Assembly (NCBI GenBank): GCA_021735105.1
Contig: JAIPHS010000020.1
Location: 1-12,596, forward strand
DNA: 12,596 nt
Reading direction: 5' to 3'
Source of the DNA: Candidatus Omnitrophota bacterium
GTDB lineage: Bacteria > Omnitrophota > Gorgyraeia > Duberdicusellales > 4484-171
The notes beneath the pieces were generated by a model. It was given only the letters and a program-made list of their open reading frames with translations. It searched no databases and was not told where the DNA came from. Positions 11,521 to 12,596 of this stretch are shown here, in pieces. The number at the start of each line of letters is the position of its first letter. Positions within the stretch are counted from its first letter, which is position 1. Position numbers and translations under genes: made by a program.

Positions 11521-12474
11521 ATGCAGGGTTGGGATTTTGAAAAACCAATAATTGAGCTTAAACAAAAAATAGAAGAGTTGAGGAGTTTTTCTACAGATGA
11601 AAAGGTAGAAATGTCTTCAGAAATTAGTAATCTAGAAACTAAACTAAAAAGTTTAAAAAAAGAAATTTATTCGAATCTTACCCCTTGGCAGAAAGTCCAA
11701 ATTTCCCGGCATCCCAGGCGTCCCACCACTCTGGATTATTTAAAGAGTATAGCTGATGATTATATTCTTTTATCCGGCGATAGAAGCTTTGGTGAAGACC
11801 ATGCTTTAATTTGTGGTTTTGCCACAATAGAAGGAAAAAAAATCGCTTTTGCCGGGCATCAAAAAGGAAAGGATACTCATGAAAACATAAAACGCAATTT
11901 TGGCTGCGCTCATCCGGAAGGATACCGAAAAGCTATGCGAATTATGAAGCTCGCTGAACGCTTCAAATTGCCAATTGTTTGTTTTATCGACACTCCAGGG
12001 GCTTATCCGGGGATTGGCGCTGAAGAAAGAGGGCAAGCTCAGGCTATAGCTGAAAATATTAGAGATATGTTTAGCATAAAAACCCCAATTATAGTTATGG
12101 TGGTTGGAGAAGGGGGAAGCGGTGGTGCTTTGGGGATAGGGGTTGGTGATAGAGTGCTTATTTGTCAGTATGGATACTATTCAGTGATATCTCCTGAAGG
12201 TTGCGCTGCTATCCTTTGGAAGGATGCAGCAAAACGAGAAGAAGCAGCTAGAGTTTTAAAACTGACTGCGCCGGAGCTTATTGAATTAAAGATTGTAGAT
12301 GAAATTATTCCGGAATCAGAAGGAGGGGCGCATTGGAATCCAGATGAATCTGCAGCTAGCCTTAAAAAATCTTTGCTAGAAAATATTTCTCAGGTAGAGG
12401 GGTTAAGTCCCCAACAGTTATTGGAGAAAAGATATCAGCGCTTTAGAAAGATTGGCAAATTTATTGAAAAATAA
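11521..12474 (+). CDS. accA: Acetyl-CoA carboxylase carboxyltransferase, alpha subunit
   Basis: With AccD, transfers the carboxyl group from biotin to acetyl-CoA to make malonyl-CoA, the first step of fatty-acid synthesis. From the ATG at 11521 it is 317 residues, the usual length. The N-terminal helical part begins DFEKPIIELKQKIEEL (6-21). The crotonase-like carboxyltransferase core has RRPTTLDYL (66-74), FIDTPGAYPGIGAEERGQA (155-173), GGSGGALGIGVGDRV (198-212) and SPEGCAAILWKD (224-235), ending in DEIIPE and GGAH. AGGAG at 11510-11514 is well spaced for the ATG; a GTG at 11518 is in frame but too close. accD is not in the window, so the subunit genes are separated or accD lies beyond the edge. 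Confidence 0.96.
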   Translation: MQGWDFEKPIIELKQKIEELRSFSTDEKVEMSSEISNLETKLKSLKKEIYSNLTPWQKVQISRHPRRPTTLDYLKSIADDYILLSGDRSFGEDHALICGFATIEGKKIAFAGHQKGKDTHENIKRNFGCAHPEGYRKAMRIMKLAERFKLPIVCFIDTPGAYPGIGAEERGQAQAIAENIRDMFSIKTPIIVMVVGEGGSGGALGIGVGDRVLICQYGYYSVISPEGCAAILWKDAAKREEAARVLKLTAPELIELKIVDEIIPESEGGAHWNPDESAASLKKSLLENISQVEGLSPQQLLEKRYQRFRKIGKFIEK

Positions 12475-12479
12475 CCATT

Positions 12480-12498
12480 TTCCACCTACGAGGTGGAA
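12480..12498. terminator. Hairpin after accA, possible terminator or regulatory stem-loop
   Basis: TTCCACCT-ACG-AGGTGGAA is a perfect 8-bp stem with a 3-nt loop, 5 bp after the accA stop. No T-run follows, so it is weak as an intrinsic terminator. It could instead be an operator for the PadR-type regulator downstream or trap its GAGGTGG sequence in the mRNA. Confidence 0.4.
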
Positions 12499-12511
12499 TG
12501 AATGAAAAGTT

Positions 12512-12596
12512 ATGCAGATACAGAAGATAATAATATTAGGACTGCTTGAAAAATCTCCTTGTCATGGCTATGAGATCAAAAAGATAGCAAAAGAAA
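12512..12596 (+). CDS. PadR-family transcriptional regulator, partial
   Basis: Only 28 codons lie in the window before the right edge. They read MQIQKIIILGLLEKSP then CHGYEIKKIAKE. The pattern 'ILGLL...P.HGYE(I/L)KK' is the signature start of the PadR winged-helix domain, which usually represses genes for stress response or transporters. The ATG at 12512 is the only in-frame start nearby; two other ATGs at 12498 and 12502 are in other frames and close quickly. A good ribosome binding site is not evident. It lies 37 bp after accA behind a hairpin. Identification rests on a short stretch but the motif is distinctive. Confidence 0.75.
   Translation, partial: MQIQKIIILGLLEKSPCHGYEIKKIAKE

Overview
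The window is an AT-rich (roughly one third G+C by eye) chromosomal segment of a bacterium with a Gram-negative type envelope. The insertase YidC is the long form with a periplasmic P1 domain, and there are an exported coiled-coil protein and a periplasmic-facing LysM/L,D-transpeptidase. Several traits suggest an uncultured lineage of the Omnitrophota or a related candidate phylum: the 20-bp palindrome CCTGCCTACCGGCAGGCAGG read in frame as LPTGRQG, the small exported 'TIVLNSGKVIEADIVELT' domain, and the gene set. This placement is inference from recalled family patterns, not a computed phylogeny.

Layout. Positions 1-1055 (minus) hold dnaN, cut by the window edge, and 1151-2485 (minus) hold dnaA. 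A 259-bp divergent intergenic region (2486-2744) carries back-to-back promoters and one consensus DnaA box and is a candidate oriC. On the plus strand follow rpmH, yidD and yidC (2745-4588), with no rnpA where it is usually found. The 296-bp region 4589-4884 contains two parS-like palindromes, a strong 11-bp inverted repeat between them and a promoter for parA-parB (4885-6500). Next comes a tight run ndk, yicC, gmk, rpoZ (6526-8716): ndk and yicC share ATGA, and rpoZ ends inside tRNA-Cys. Five tRNA genes (Cys, Leu, Val, Asp, Met; 8707-9457) follow, with spacers rich in palindromic repeats and a tRNA-Leu fragment. The last part has an exported coiled-coil protein of unknown function, a DUF212/YuiD membrane protein, an L,D-transpeptidase, accA and the start of a PadR-type regulator.

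How the genes fit together. The left half is an origin-proximal module: replication initiation (dnaA, dnaN), origin segregation (parA, parB, parS) and membrane insertion (yidD, yidC, with rpmH). The middle holds nucleotide metabolism (ndk, gmk), an RNase-like YicC and the RNA polymerase omega subunit, a grouping common in bacteria. The right half concerns the envelope: peptidoglycan cross-linking, a possible lipid-phosphatase-like protein and the first step of fatty-acid synthesis.

Most notable oddities: rnpA is absent from its usual place; a palindromic repeat lies inside rpoZ; the rpoZ stop codon lies within tRNA-Cys; YidC has Tyr where the conserved groove Arg is expected; and two identical non-canonical parS cores lie about ten helical turns apart. 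No CRISPR array, insertion sequence or phage gene was seen.
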